From CAVZCC01 sp963773765 (GTDB taxonomy: Bacteria; Actinomycetota; Acidimicrobiia; Acidimicrobiales; Microtrichaceae), in contig CAVZCC010000001.1 of assembly GCA_963773765.1 (NCBI GenBank), positions 1 to 64,000 of the forward strand: DNA of 64,000 bases. The letters run 5' to 3'. The stretch's first letter is position 1, and every line of letters starts with the position of its first letter. Shown in pieces: positions 17,954 through 26,610 of this stretch. A program made the position numbers and the translations under genes. The notes under the pieces are model-generated. The model was given only the letters and a program-made list of their open reading frames with translations. It did not search any database and had not been told where the DNA came from.

Positions 17954-19389
17954 TCACCGATCGGCCGGGAACCAGTTGGCGTGGAAGCCGAACGGCATCC
18001 GGCAGGGGAGGTGGACGGTGGCGACCGGCCCGGCGGCGACGTCGCGTGCGTCCAGGACCACCAGGTCGGTCGCGTCGCGGTCGTCGTGGTACACCGCGTT
18101 CAACAGCCATCCGTCGTCCTCGGCGGTCCCGTCGGGGTCGGCGGCGAACACGCTCTCGCCGACGTGTCCGGTGGGGCCCGCGCTCCACAGCGCGCGCTCC
18201 CCGGTCCGGTCGTCGTAGCGGACCACGGCGTCGAAGTCGCCGAGGTGCCGGTCGTGCTGGGTGAACGCCGACATGTACAGGTAGCGGACCCTGCGTCCGT
18301 CGTAGGCGGGGTTGATCCGGTTGAAGTCCCCCTCCAGGTCGTCCATCGGCTCCCACCCCGCGGTGCCGGCCGCGAGGTCGACCCAGTAGCCGGGCCGGGC
18401 GGGCCGTCAGGTCCCGGGCCGATCGCTCGTCCAGCGGCGTGGTGTTGTCGATCCCGAAGTCCGGCGCGGGGTAGCGGCAGCCGTGGAACTCCACCCGGTC
18501 CCCGTCGGCCCATCCCGACCAGAAGTGCTGCACGTGGCCGGGTTCGATCTCGAACCAGCGGAGGTCCTCCGCGGTGCCCCGCCGGGGCATGACCCCGATG
18601 CGGGCGCCGTTCTCCGGCATCCAGCGGACCATCGGGCCGTTGCCCAGGTTGGCGATGTCGAACACGTAGGGGGAGTCCAGGAACACCGCGTGGTGCTCGG
18701 TCATCACCATGTCGTGCATCATCACCGGGGCGGGCAGGTCGATGTCCACGCTGTGGGAGAGCGTGCCGTCGGCATCGACGACGTGGTAGCGGAGGTAGGG
18801 CTCGAACAGCGAGTACCCGAACATGAGCATCTCGCCCGTGCGGGGGTCGAGTCGGGGGTGCGCCGTCATGGCGCCCCGCAGCCGCCCGCCGAAGTCGTGC
18901 TCGCCGACGGTGTCCAGCGCCGGGGTGACCTCCGTGGGCAGGCCCCCCTCCCACAGGGCGAGCCGGCGACCGGCGTGCTCGATGATGTGGGTGTTGGCGG
19001 GGTTCTTCACCGGCCCGGCGTCGCCGGTGAGCGACCGGTCGGGGAAGGCCATCACGTCGCCCAGTCCGGGGTAGATCGCCGCGCCGTGGGCGACCTCGGC
19101 CAGCAGCCCCCGCGACCGGATCCACCGGTTGCGGTAGCGACACCCCGTCGTCGCCGATGGTGACCGCGTGCAGCATCCCGTCCCCGTCCAGGACGCTGTA
19201 CCGGCCGATCGGCTCGAACAGGGGGTTCGGTCCGTTGCGCACGAAGGCGCCGCGGAGGCCGTCGGGGATCCTGCCGGAGACCTGGCACCGGTCCAGGTCG
19301 AACTCGGCGTCGACCGGGCGGCGGTTGCCGCACAGGTCGGGCTGGCCCGCGTCGTTGGTGACGTGGCCGAGGAGCTGTGCCGTGGTCAT
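17954..19389 (-). CDS. Carotenoid oxygenase family protein A, two frameshifts
   Basis: The start at ATG 19389 is one base after the Rieske stop, so the two form an operon. After removing single extra bases near 19130 and 18390, about 478 residues remain with RPE65/lignostilbene-dioxygenase features: GAFVRNGPNPLFEP, LDGDGMLHAV, HPRLDPRTGE, MHDMVMTEHH, HVQHFWSGWADGD and C-terminal MPFGFHANWF. Four His residues at conserved sites would bind the catalytic Fe(II). The family cleaves a conjugated C=C bond with O2 (carotenoids, stilbenes, isoeugenol-type compounds). The substrate here is unknown. Confidence 0.85.
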
Positions 19390-19390
19390 G

Positions 19391-20607
19391 TCAGGTCCCT
19401 TCGACGAATCGGTCGAGCGCGTCGGAGACCGCCAGCCCGGCAGGGAGCCGTTCGGCGCCGATGGCCAGGTCGACGGCCCGGTGGAAGTGGTGGATGAGCC
19501 GCTCGTGCCAACCGATCTGGAACGGCCGGGCGCCGTGGGACTCCACCGAGCGCTGGATGGCGGCCATGTTGGACGTGTCCTGGGCCATCACCGTCTCGAA
19601 CAGCGTCATCCGCATGGCGTGCTCCTCGGGCATCTCGCCGTCGCCCCAGTCGGGGGCGAACCACTGCAGCTCGAGCTCGGTGCGGCGATGGTCGACCGGC
19701 CACATGCACAGGAGCGGGAACGCCCCGGTGTCGAGCGCGGCGACGATGTTGGGGAACCAGCCGAACGAGGTGCTCGTCTCCCGCCACAGCTGGCCGACGC
19801 TCGGGTTGTCCGCCTCCGGCGAGGGGTCCATGATCCCGAGCAGCTCGGGCCGGATCCCCACCGAGAGCCGGCTGTGGCCGTTGGGCAACATGGCCACGGT
19901 GACCGTCGAGTCGTCGTACAGCAGTGCGGCGTTGTCGGGGTGGACGGTGCGGATGTGGTACACCTCGAGGAACGCGTCGACCATGGCCTTCCAGTTGGCG
20001 GCGACGTGGTGGGTCTGGGTGCCCACCCTGCGCAGCGACGGCCCGTTCACCTCCACCATCTGCTCCCGGAGCGGGCCGAGGAAGTCCACCAACGGTCCGG
20101 CGTCCGGGTCCTCGTTCACGAACACCCACCCCTCCCACACCTCACACCGCACGGGGACCATGCCCAGTGCGGCCCGTGTCCAGCCCGGCGAAGCTGCGGG
20201 CGTCCGGCACCGCCTTGAGGGAACCGGTGAGGTCGTAGGACCACGAGTGGTACTGGCAGGTCAGGCGCTTGGCCGTCCCGCACGCGTCACGCACCACGGG
20301 CGCCCCGCGGTGGCGGCAGCTGTTGTAGAAGGCGCGGATCCGGTCGTCCTGGCCCCGGACCAGCACGATCGGCGCACCCGACCGCTCGAAGGTGGCGTAC
20401 GAGCCCGGAGCGGCCAGGTCGGACTCGTGGGCGGCCAGGAGCCACGTCCGGCGCCAGACCCTGCTCCTGTTCGAGCGCGTACATGGCTTCATCGCGGTAC
20501 CGGCCGACCGGGATCGGCGGCACGGGGACCGCCTCGGGAGGAGGCGCCGTGCGCAGCCGGTTCTGCTCCAGCTGCTCGCGGATCTCGATTTCCAGGACTG
20601 GGTCCAC
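19391..20607 (-). CDS. Rieske non-heme iron oxygenase, alpha subunit, two frameshifts
   Basis: The start at GTG 20607 has GAGGG upstream. Removing one extra base near 20452 and one near 20172 joins three frames into about 405 residues. The Rieske [2Fe-2S] ligands are CRHRG and CQYHSWSYD (C-x-H and C-x2-H). The catalytic domain has NWKAMVDAFLEVYHIRTVHP, with the expected two His and bridging acidic residue. It belongs to the aromatic-ring-hydroxylating or steroid-hydroxylating group. No reductase or ferredoxin gene is next to it. The downstream carotenoid oxygenase begins one base after its stop. Confidence 0.87.
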
Positions 20608-20644
20608 CCGAACCCTCGCTCTCTTGGATCAGACGTGTCCGGTG

Positions 20645-20659
20645 AGTGTAGTAAACACT
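20645..20659. promoter_or_regulatory. Inverted repeat AGTGT-AGTAA-ACACT in divergent promoter region
   Basis: A perfect 5-5-5 inverted repeat overlaps TACACT on the minus strand (20645-20650), a -10 box for the Rieske operon about 38 bases before GTG 20607. The carotenoid oxygenase at 20718 lies on the other side. It is a candidate operator for both. Confidence 0.45.
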
Positions 20660-20717
20660 GTTCATCGATGTTGCCGGCCGCCCGTGGCCGGCGATCGTGA
20701 CAGGGGGATGTTGCACC

Positions 20718-22445
20718 ATGCCGACGCCAGAGTCGTTGACCACCAGCGAGCACCACGACTTCGACCTCGAGCTCGTGTCGGGAACGTGGCCGACCGACAT
20801 CTCGGGAGAGATGCTGTTCTCCGCGCCCAGCCTGAGCGGCAGGCTTCCCTACGGCATCTTCGACTTCGGCTGCGTCATCCGGCTCTCCCTCACCCCGGGC
20901 ACCCACGGCGCTCCCGACGGCCGGTTCGCCTGGCGCACGGGCCGGATCGAGACCCCGAGCAAGCGGATCTTCGACGCGGCACCCGACGCCTTCACGACGA
21001 GCCCGGTCGGCTACACCTCGCCCTTCGGGGCCCCCAACTCGTCGAACACGGCGCCGCTGCCCTGGGGGGACCGGCTGTTCACCACCTGGGATGCCGGGCG
21101 CCCGGTGGAGATCCACCCCGGCACGCTGGAGTACGTGGCCGAGGTCGGCCACATCGACAGCTGGGGCGGGTCGTCGATGTTCGGCGACACGGTCCTGCCG
21201 TTCCTCTTCTCCTCCGCCCACCCGGTGGTCGATCCCGAGCGCCACGGCCTGTGGACCACCAAGCTGGAACCGGTCATGTCGCCGACGTTCGGCATGCGGC
21301 CGTCGGTGGTGTGGTGGGACCGGTCCGGCACGGAGGTGAAGTGGTGGCCGCTGGAGGGGGTCTCCTTCCCCGGCTCCACCCACACCGTCAGCCAGACCCG
21401 CGACTGGGTCATCCTGTGCGACTCCGGCAACTTCAAGGCGGACGCGGACGAGATGTTCGGCGGGGAGCGCACGGTCACCATCGACGCCGACGTGCCGGTG
21501 TGGCTGGTGCGCAAGGACGACCTCTTCGCCCGCCCGTCGGGCACACCCGTCCAGCCCACCTGCTTCCGGGTGTCACCGCCCAACGGCCACTTCTATGCCC
21601 GCTACGACGACAGCGACGGGATCTCGGTGGTCTGGGAGGGCATGGACCTCATGGACCTGGCGCTCTACCTGCGCCCCGACGACGTCGACGTCCACGGCCG
21701 TCCGGTCGACCCGGCGTCGGTCGGGCTCTACAACATGGCGATGGCCCCGGAGACCATCACCGAGCTCCTGTTCGAGCCCGAGACCGGCAAGGTGATCGAA
21801 CGTGGGGCGTGCCGGGAGGACTGGACGGTCAACCTGCAGCTCTCCGCCATGGACTGGAGCCTGGAGGGCATGTCCGCACCCACCCTCCACCACGTGAGCT
21901 ACCAGGGCTGCCGCCCCGGGCGCGTCACGCAACGGGCGGCCCGGCTCTACGAGGACCGCATCGACCTGTCCGCGCTGGCCGAGGAGACGCCGGGGTACCT
22001 CGCCTCCTTCGAGCGGGGCAGCATGGAACTGACGGCCCGCTGGGAGTACCCGGACACCTCCGAGCTGATCACCTCGCCGACCTTCGCCCCCCGCAGCCCG
22101 GCGGCGGGCAACTACGCCGGTGGCGAACCCGGCGGCCACGACGGCTACGTGGTCCAGCCCGTGCTGAGCGACGACGGGTTCCGGGTGGACCTCTTCGACG
22201 CCGCCCACGTCGGGTCGGGGCCGGTCGCGACCCTCCGTGGCACCAACAAGGAGTGCGTGCCGCTGGTGCTGCACTCGGCGTGGATGCCGACCGCCGACGG
22301 ACTGGCGGACGCGGACCGCCTGCGGTTCTCCGACGAGCTCACCCCCGACCGCCTGGCCGGCCTGGACGACCACCAGCGCCGGCTGGTGGCCCGGGTGGCC
22401 GAGGACCTCGATGCCGGGCGTCCTCCTCCAACGGCTCCGGCCTGA
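20718..22445 (+). CDS. Carotenoid oxygenase family protein B
   Basis: 575 residues from ATG 20718, with GGGGG upstream. Intact. It is longer and more divergent than protein A. The propeller blades are recognisable (ELVSGTWPTDISGEMLFSA, then FGDTVLPFLFSSAHPV, FPGSTHTVSQTRDW and a C-terminal VLHSAWMPTADG). His residues near SAHPV, STHT, LHHVSYQG and LHSAW are candidates for the four iron ligands. It is divergent from the Rieske/carotenoid-oxygenase-A operon. It probably oxidatively cleaves a conjugated double bond; substrate unknown. Confidence 0.75.
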   Translation: MPTPESLTTSEHHDFDLELVSGTWPTDISGEMLFSAPSLSGRLPYGIFDFGCVIRLSLTPGTHGAPDGRFAWRTGRIETPSKRIFDAAPDAFTTSPVGYTSPFGAPNSSNTAPLPWGDRLFTTWDAGRPVEIHPGTLEYVAEVGHIDSWGGSSMFGDTVLPFLFSSAHPVVDPERHGLWTTKLEPVMSPTFGMRPSVVWWDRSGTEVKWWPLEGVSFPGSTHTVSQTRDWVILCDSGNFKADADEMFGGERTVTIDADVPVWLVRKDDLFARPSGTPVQPTCFRVSPPNGHFYARYDDSDGISVVWEGMDLMDLALYLRPDDVDVHGRPVDPASVGLYNMAMAPETITELLFEPETGKVIERGACREDWTVNLQLSAMDWSLEGMSAPTLHHVSYQGCRPGRVTQRAARLYEDRIDLSALAEETPGYLASFERGSMELTARWEYPDTSELITSPTFAPRSPAAGNYAGGEPGGHDGYVVQPVLSDDGFRVDLFDAAHVGSGPVATLRGTNKECVPLVLHSAWMPTADGLADADRLRFSDELTPDRLAGLDDHQRRLVARVAEDLDAGRPPPTAPA

Positions 22446-22493
22446 CGCCCGGGCCGGGGCCACGACCTCCTGATCTCCGTGGCCGCCCGGCGC

Positions 22494-22499
22494 TACGGT
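22494..22499 (+). promoter_or_regulatory. Candidate -10 box TACGGT
   Basis: TACGGT lies 46 bases before ATG 22545 in the gap after the carotenoid oxygenase. The gene has GGGAG before its start, so this would give a short leader. Confidence 0.35.
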
Positions 22500-22544
22500 G
22501 CACCTGACGCGCACACGCTGCCCAGCCGACCCCCGGGAGCCACC

Positions 22545-23165
22545 ATGTCCGACGACCAGAGCCCGACCCCTTCCGCCGATACCCCGGCCCAGGCCGAGGA
22601 CGACGTCGTCGCCGGCGTGGTCACCGACGGTGCCTACACCCTGTTCGTGGCGGACTTCGCCGATCCGGACACCGCCTGGGAGGCCTACGAGTCGCTGAAG
22701 TCGGTGGAGGACGGCACGACGGTGTCCATCGAGGGCGTCCTGGTGGTCAAGGCCGGTGCCGACGGCGTGATCGAGGTCCAGAAGGTCACCGACCATTCCA
22801 CCCGGTCCGGCCTGAAGTGGGGTGTGGTCGGCGGTGTGGTCCTGGGCGTGCTGTTCCCGCCGTCGATCATCGGCAGCGCCCTGGCGGTCGGCGCCGCGGG
22901 CGCCGCCGTCGGCAAGGCCCGCGAGGTGCACCACCGTTCCGAACTGGCCAAGGACCTGGAGGGTGCCATCGCCCCCGGGCACTCCGGCATCCTGGCCCTG
23001 GTCTCCGACCCCGGCGCGGTGGAGATCCGCAAGGCCCTGGACAAGGCCGACGCCATCGTGGAGCGGGCGGTGGACAAGGTGGCGGCGGAGGACATCAAGG
23101 CTGCGGCCAAGGAGGCCGAGGAGGACGACGCCGCTCCGGACGGAGGCAGCGCCACGGCCGGCTGA
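22545..23165 (+). CDS. DUF1269-like membrane-associated protein
   Basis: 206 residues from ATG 22545. An acidic N-terminus is followed by a ferredoxin-like stretch (YTLFVADFADPDTAWEAYES), a Gly-rich hydrophobic segment (GVVGGVVLGVLFPPSIIGS) and a charged helical tail. This is the layout of DUF1269/general-stress-type membrane proteins, usually about 160-200 residues. Their function is unknown; several are stress-linked. A hairpin lies after the stop. Confidence 0.7.
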   Translation: MSDDQSPTPSADTPAQAEDDVVAGVVTDGAYTLFVADFADPDTAWEAYESLKSVEDGTTVSIEGVLVVKAGADGVIEVQKVTDHSTRSGLKWGVVGGVVLGVLFPPSIIGSALAVGAAGAAVGKAREVHHRSELAKDLEGAIAPGHSGILALVSDPGAVEIRKALDKADAIVERAVDKVAAEDIKAAAKEAEEDDAAPDGGSATAG

Positions 23166-23167
23166 CC

Positions 23168-23192
23168 CGGCGGCCCGGGACGTGAGCCGCCG
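23168..23192. terminator. Hairpin between convergent genes
   Basis: CGGCGGC and GCCGCCG form a 7-bp stem with an 11-base loop, between the stop at 23165 (+) and the stop at 23193 (-). Confidence 0.5.
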
Positions 23193-24037
23193 TCAGGCCG
23201 GCCCGGGGCCGGCCAGCTGGCGGCAGACACCTGCGGTCAGGTCGTCGTAGGGGAACCAGGTCTCGATGCGCAGGTGCTCGACCGCGACGTTCTGCGGCGC
23301 CTGGAACGCCGTGACCATGGTCAGGAAGCGCAGTTCGAGGCCGTCCCGGCGCAGGTGCAGGACCAGGGCCGGGTCCGACGGCACCAGGAGGTCGACGTGG
23401 CGCCAGCCCGGGTCGACGGTCGGCATGGCCAGGAGCTCGTCGAGCAGGTCGCGCATCTCTCCGTCGTCGGGGTCCTCGAGGACCTCGCGCTGGATCCGCC
23501 AGAGCAGCTGGCGGCCGACCTGGTCGAAGTTCGCCAGGAACGGCTGGGCCCCGTCGGGGTCGAACGTCAGGCGGGCGAGGTTCAGGCCGATGACCCCACC
23601 GCCGTCCGGGCCGTCGGGCGGTCCGCGGCGGCACCCCCCAGGATGGTGCCGAGCAGGCCGAGCGCCCCCTGGTTGAGGTCCCGGACCCGGTAGGTCCGGT
23701 CCAGGACGATGAGGGGGAAGGGCTCCTGGTGGACCTTCAGCAGGGCCAGGGCGTCCGTCACCGTGTCCGGCAGGGCGTCGTCGGATTCGTCGTAGACGGG
23801 CTCGTGGCCGGCGGCCCGGAGCATCGCGTTGACCTGCCGCAGGGGGACGCCGAGCGACGTGGACAGCTGCAGCACCATCTCCGGGCTCGGACGGGAGCGG
23901 CCCGTCTCCAGGAAGCTCACGTGCCGGGCGGAGACGTCTGCGGCCAACGCGAGGTCCAGCTGGCTCAACCCGCGCTGGCGGCGCCAGTGCCGGAGCAGCG
24001 CCGGGAACAGCCCGGCGCGGTGGTCGGGATCGGGCAC
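23193..24037 (-). CDS. XRE-family regulator with MmyB-like ligand-binding domain, one frameshift
   Basis: The start at GTG 24037 follows AGGAGG. Residues 10-70 form an HTH_3 domain (LRHWRRQRGLSQLDLALAAD, then VSFLETGRSRPSPEMV). The rest is a MmyB-like domain with VHQEPFPLIVLDRTYRVRDLN and FPYDDLTAGVC. A missing base near 23630 (a deletion, unlike most shifts here) separates the halves. This architecture is typical of actinobacterial regulators encoded next to the oxidoreductase or hydrolase they control. It is divergent from the alpha/beta hydrolase at 24211. Confidence 0.85.
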
Positions 24038-24210
24038 CCGGGCCTCCTGGATACGTGGGGTGGACGGCGTCCGTCACCCACGACGCTAAGCGTTCGTGCG
24101 GCCGGCGGCACTTACCTCCCCAGTTCGTTGCGGTGCCCGCGATCCGGGCGCAAGGTGGCCCCCAACCCCGGGCGGACCCGCGCCGGGGACCACCACTCCC
24201 GGAGGTTCCG

Positions 24211-25093
24211 ATGCCGACACTGACCCCGGCCGCCGCCGCCGACCTGTTCCGCCGACCGCCCGACCGCTTCCTCGACGTCGGTGCCGGGGAGGTCGCCTAC
24301 CGTCGGGTCGGGGACGGGCCCGGACGTGCTGTTCGTCCACGGCTGGCCGGTCAGCGGAGCGACGTTCCGGACCCTGCTTCCCCACCTGGTGGACCACGTC
24401 ACCTGCCACCTGATCGACCTCCCGGGGGCCGGCTCCAGCCGCTTCACCGCGGCCACGACCCTGTCGGTCGACCAGCACATCCAGAGCGTGCGGCGGGTCC
24501 TGGACCTGCTGGAGCTGGACCGGGTCGCCGTGGTCGGACACGACAGCGGCGGGATGATCGCCCGCCACGCCGTCGCCGGCGACCCACGCCTGGGTGCCAT
24601 GGGCCTGGTCAACACCGAGCAGTCACACGGCCTGAGCCGGCGGTTCAAGGCGTTCCTCGCTGCACGCCACCTGCCGGGCCTGGGCGCCGGCCTCGGCTGG
24701 GTGGCGGGCCAGCGGCGCGTCCGCCGCATCCCGTTCGTCCTGGGCGACGCGTTCGCCGACCCGTCCCTGCTCGACGGCGAGTTCGACGAGTTCTTCCTCC
24801 GGCCCCTGCACGAGCTGCCGGATCGTCGCGACGCCGCCGTCCGTGTGCTGCGCAGCTTCGACGAGCGGTTCGTGCGGGACCTGGCCGGCCTGCACCGGCG
24901 CATCACGGTCCCGGTCCAGCTCGTCTGGGGCGACCAGGATCCGTTCTTCCCGCTGGCGTGGGCCCAGGAGATGGTGGGGACGTTCCCGGATGCCCGACTG
25001 GAGGTCGTCGCGGGCGCCGGCCTGTTCTCGCACGAGGAGCGTCCGGCCGAGGTGGCCCAGGCCCTGCTCCCGACCCTCACCGGGACGCGCTGA
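24211..25093 (+). CDS. Alpha/beta hydrolase with Asp nucleophile motif, one frameshift
   Basis: The start at ATG 24211 has GGAGG nine bases upstream. One extra base near 24318 separates the first 35 residues from the rest. The oxyanion strand is LFVHGWPVSG. The nucleophile elbow reads GHDSGG, putting Asp rather than Ser at the Sm-x-Nu-x-Sm position, as in haloacetate dehalogenases and epoxide hydrolases. The acid is in WGDQDPFFP and the His in FSHEERP. It may thus be an epoxide hydrolase or dehalogenase. It is divergent from and probably regulated by the XRE gene. Confidence 0.85.
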
Positions 25094-25124
25094 AGGGCGT
25101 CGGCCGTCCCGTCGACGGCGAGGG

Positions 25125-25130
25125 TACGGT
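25125..25130 (+). promoter_or_regulatory. Candidate -10 box TACGGT
   Basis: TACGGT lies 52 bases before ATG 25183 in the gap after the hydrolase stop. The cupin gene also has a GGGGGA ribosome site. Confidence 0.35.
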
Positions 25131-25182
25131 GGTCCGTCACCGATGTGCGCGGCCGGACCTGTGCCGGCAGGGGGGAATCGTC

Positions 25183-25545
25183 ATGGACTACCGCTTCACC
25201 CAGGGTGAGCCCATCTCCGAGGAGGACGCCCTGGCCCAGGTCGCGGCGATGGGGTACCACGCCCTCGCCTTCGACCTGGTCAACGACGAGGACGAACCCC
25301 TGCACTGGCACGAGTTCGATGCGGTCACATGGGTGATCGACGGCACCGGCGCCTTTCGTGACGCGGACGGCAAGGTCACCCAGGTGCAGCCCGGCTGCCG
25401 GCTCGAGGCCCCCGCCGGGTGGCTCCACAGCAACCTGGCCGGCCCTCCGGTCCGTGTGGTCCTGGGCTCCTCCCTCCCCGGGGAGCAGTGGACCTGGCCC
25501 ATCGACAAGGACCCCGCCGACCGCCCGGCGCACCTGGCGGTCTGA
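25183..25545 (+). CDS. Small cupin-like protein
   Basis: 120 residues from ATG 25183, with GGGGGA eight bases upstream. The sequence has a cupin pattern: HWHEFDAVTWVIDGTGAF (metal-binding His/Glu set) and a second-motif stretch PGCRLEAPAGWLHSN with a His. This resembles AraC-type N-terminal cupins and small standalone cupins. It likely binds a divalent metal; substrate unknown. It stands alone between the hydrolase and the YchJ gene. Confidence 0.75.
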   Translation: MDYRFTQGEPISEEDALAQVAAMGYHALAFDLVNDEDEPLHWHEFDAVTWVIDGTGAFRDADGKVTQVQPGCRLEAPAGWLHSNLAGPPVRVVLGSSLPGEQWTWPIDKDPADRPAHLAV

Positions 25546-25617
25546 GCCGCAGGCCGACGTGCCCGCGACGGACCGGTCACCCGGAGCGGCCACCTGCGGC
25601 GTCGACGCCAGGACGCC

Positions 25618-26039
25618 GTGACCCGCAGTCCGAGGGCCGCAGCCGCTGCCTGCCCGTGCGGGTCCGGGGAGCCGTACTCGCGGTGCTGTCGGCCCTTCCA
25701 CACGGGGGCCGCCGACCCCGGCACCGCCGAGCAGCTGATGCGGCGCGCTACAGCGCCTTCGCCAAGCGGCTTCCCGGGTACCTGCTGGCCACCTGGCACC
25801 CGGACGCCCGGCCGGCGGACCTGCACCTGGCCCCGTCCCAACGCTGGGTCGGGCTCCGCATCATCTCGACCGTCGACGGCGGACCCGCCGACCGCACCGG
25901 CGCCGTGGAGTTCGAGGCCCGCGTGGAATCGGGCGCCGGGCCGGGGCGGCTGCACGAAGTGAGCCGCTTCGAGCGTGTCGACGGCCGTTGGACGTACCGA
26001 TCCGGCCGGATCGTGGAGGACGGTGCGTCGTCGGGCTGA
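25618..26039 (+). CDS. YchJ-like (UPF0225) SEC-C zinc-binding protein, one frameshift
   Basis: Starts at GTG 25618. The N-terminal zinc motif is CPCGSG plus YSRCCRPF, as in SEC-C/YchJ proteins. A missing base near 25748 (LMR to RYSAF) splits the frame; the corrected chain continues YSAFAKRLPGYLLATWHPD and RFERVDGRWTYRSG, the NTF2-like YchJ core. About 140 residues, normal for the family. Its cellular role is unknown. The next gene starts four bases after the stop. Confidence 0.85.
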
Positions 26040-26043
26040 CAGC

Positions 26044-26586
26044 ATGTGTCGCGTGGTGCTCGTCGTGGTCGCGACCGTCGTCGCCGTCCTGCTGCTGGTC
26101 TGGTCGCTGCAGTTCTTCGGGGCGGACAGCGTGTGGTTCGCGTTCTTCGTCGTCTGGGTCCCGATGACGTGGTTGGGAACGGTGAGTCGCGTCGTCCGCC
26201 CCCGACTCCCCGAGGCGTGGCACCGCCTGCGCCCGTTCGAGCGGGACGGCCGGCTGTACGAGCTGCTCGGGGTCGGGCTGGCCAAGCGGCTCCTCCGCCG
26301 GGGGCCCCTGGCCGCGTTCAACCCGGACCTGCACCTGCCCTCCGAACCGACCCCGGAGCGGCTGGCCCACCTGGACCAGCGGATGCGCGACGCCGAGGCC
26401 AGCCACGCCATCCTGCTGGTCCTGACGCTGGGCGTCGTCCTCAACGCCGCGCTCCGGGGCTGGTGGGCCGCCGCGGGTTGGACGCTGCTGTTCGACGTGC
26501 TGATGAACGGCTATCCCGTGATGCTGCAGCGCTACAACCGGGCCCGGCTCTCCAGCCGGTACGACCTCCCCGCCACCGACGTGTGA
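26044..26586 (+). CDS. CrtO-like acyltransferase family membrane protein
   Basis: 180 residues from ATG 26044, four bases after the YchJ stop. Two N-terminal hydrophobic segments and one near residue 130 flank a soluble stretch with RLRPFERDGRLYELLGVG and AKRLLRRGPL. The C-terminal NGYPVMLQRYNRARL is the signature I associate with glycosyl-4,4'-diaponeurosporenoate acyltransferase (CrtO) relatives. Those acylate a carotenoid glucoside at the membrane. No crtMNPQ genes are nearby, so the carotenoid role is uncertain. Confidence 0.6.
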   Translation: MCRVVLVVVATVVAVLLLVWSLQFFGADSVWFAFFVVWVPMTWLGTVSRVVRPRLPEAWHRLRPFERDGRLYELLGVGLAKRLLRRGPLAAFNPDLHLPSEPTPERLAHLDQRMRDAEASHAILLVLTLGVVLNAALRGWWAAAGWTLLFDVLMNGYPVMLQRYNRARLSSRYDLPATDV

Positions 26587-26610
26587 CGCGGGGCGTGGTG
26601 GGCACGTGGC

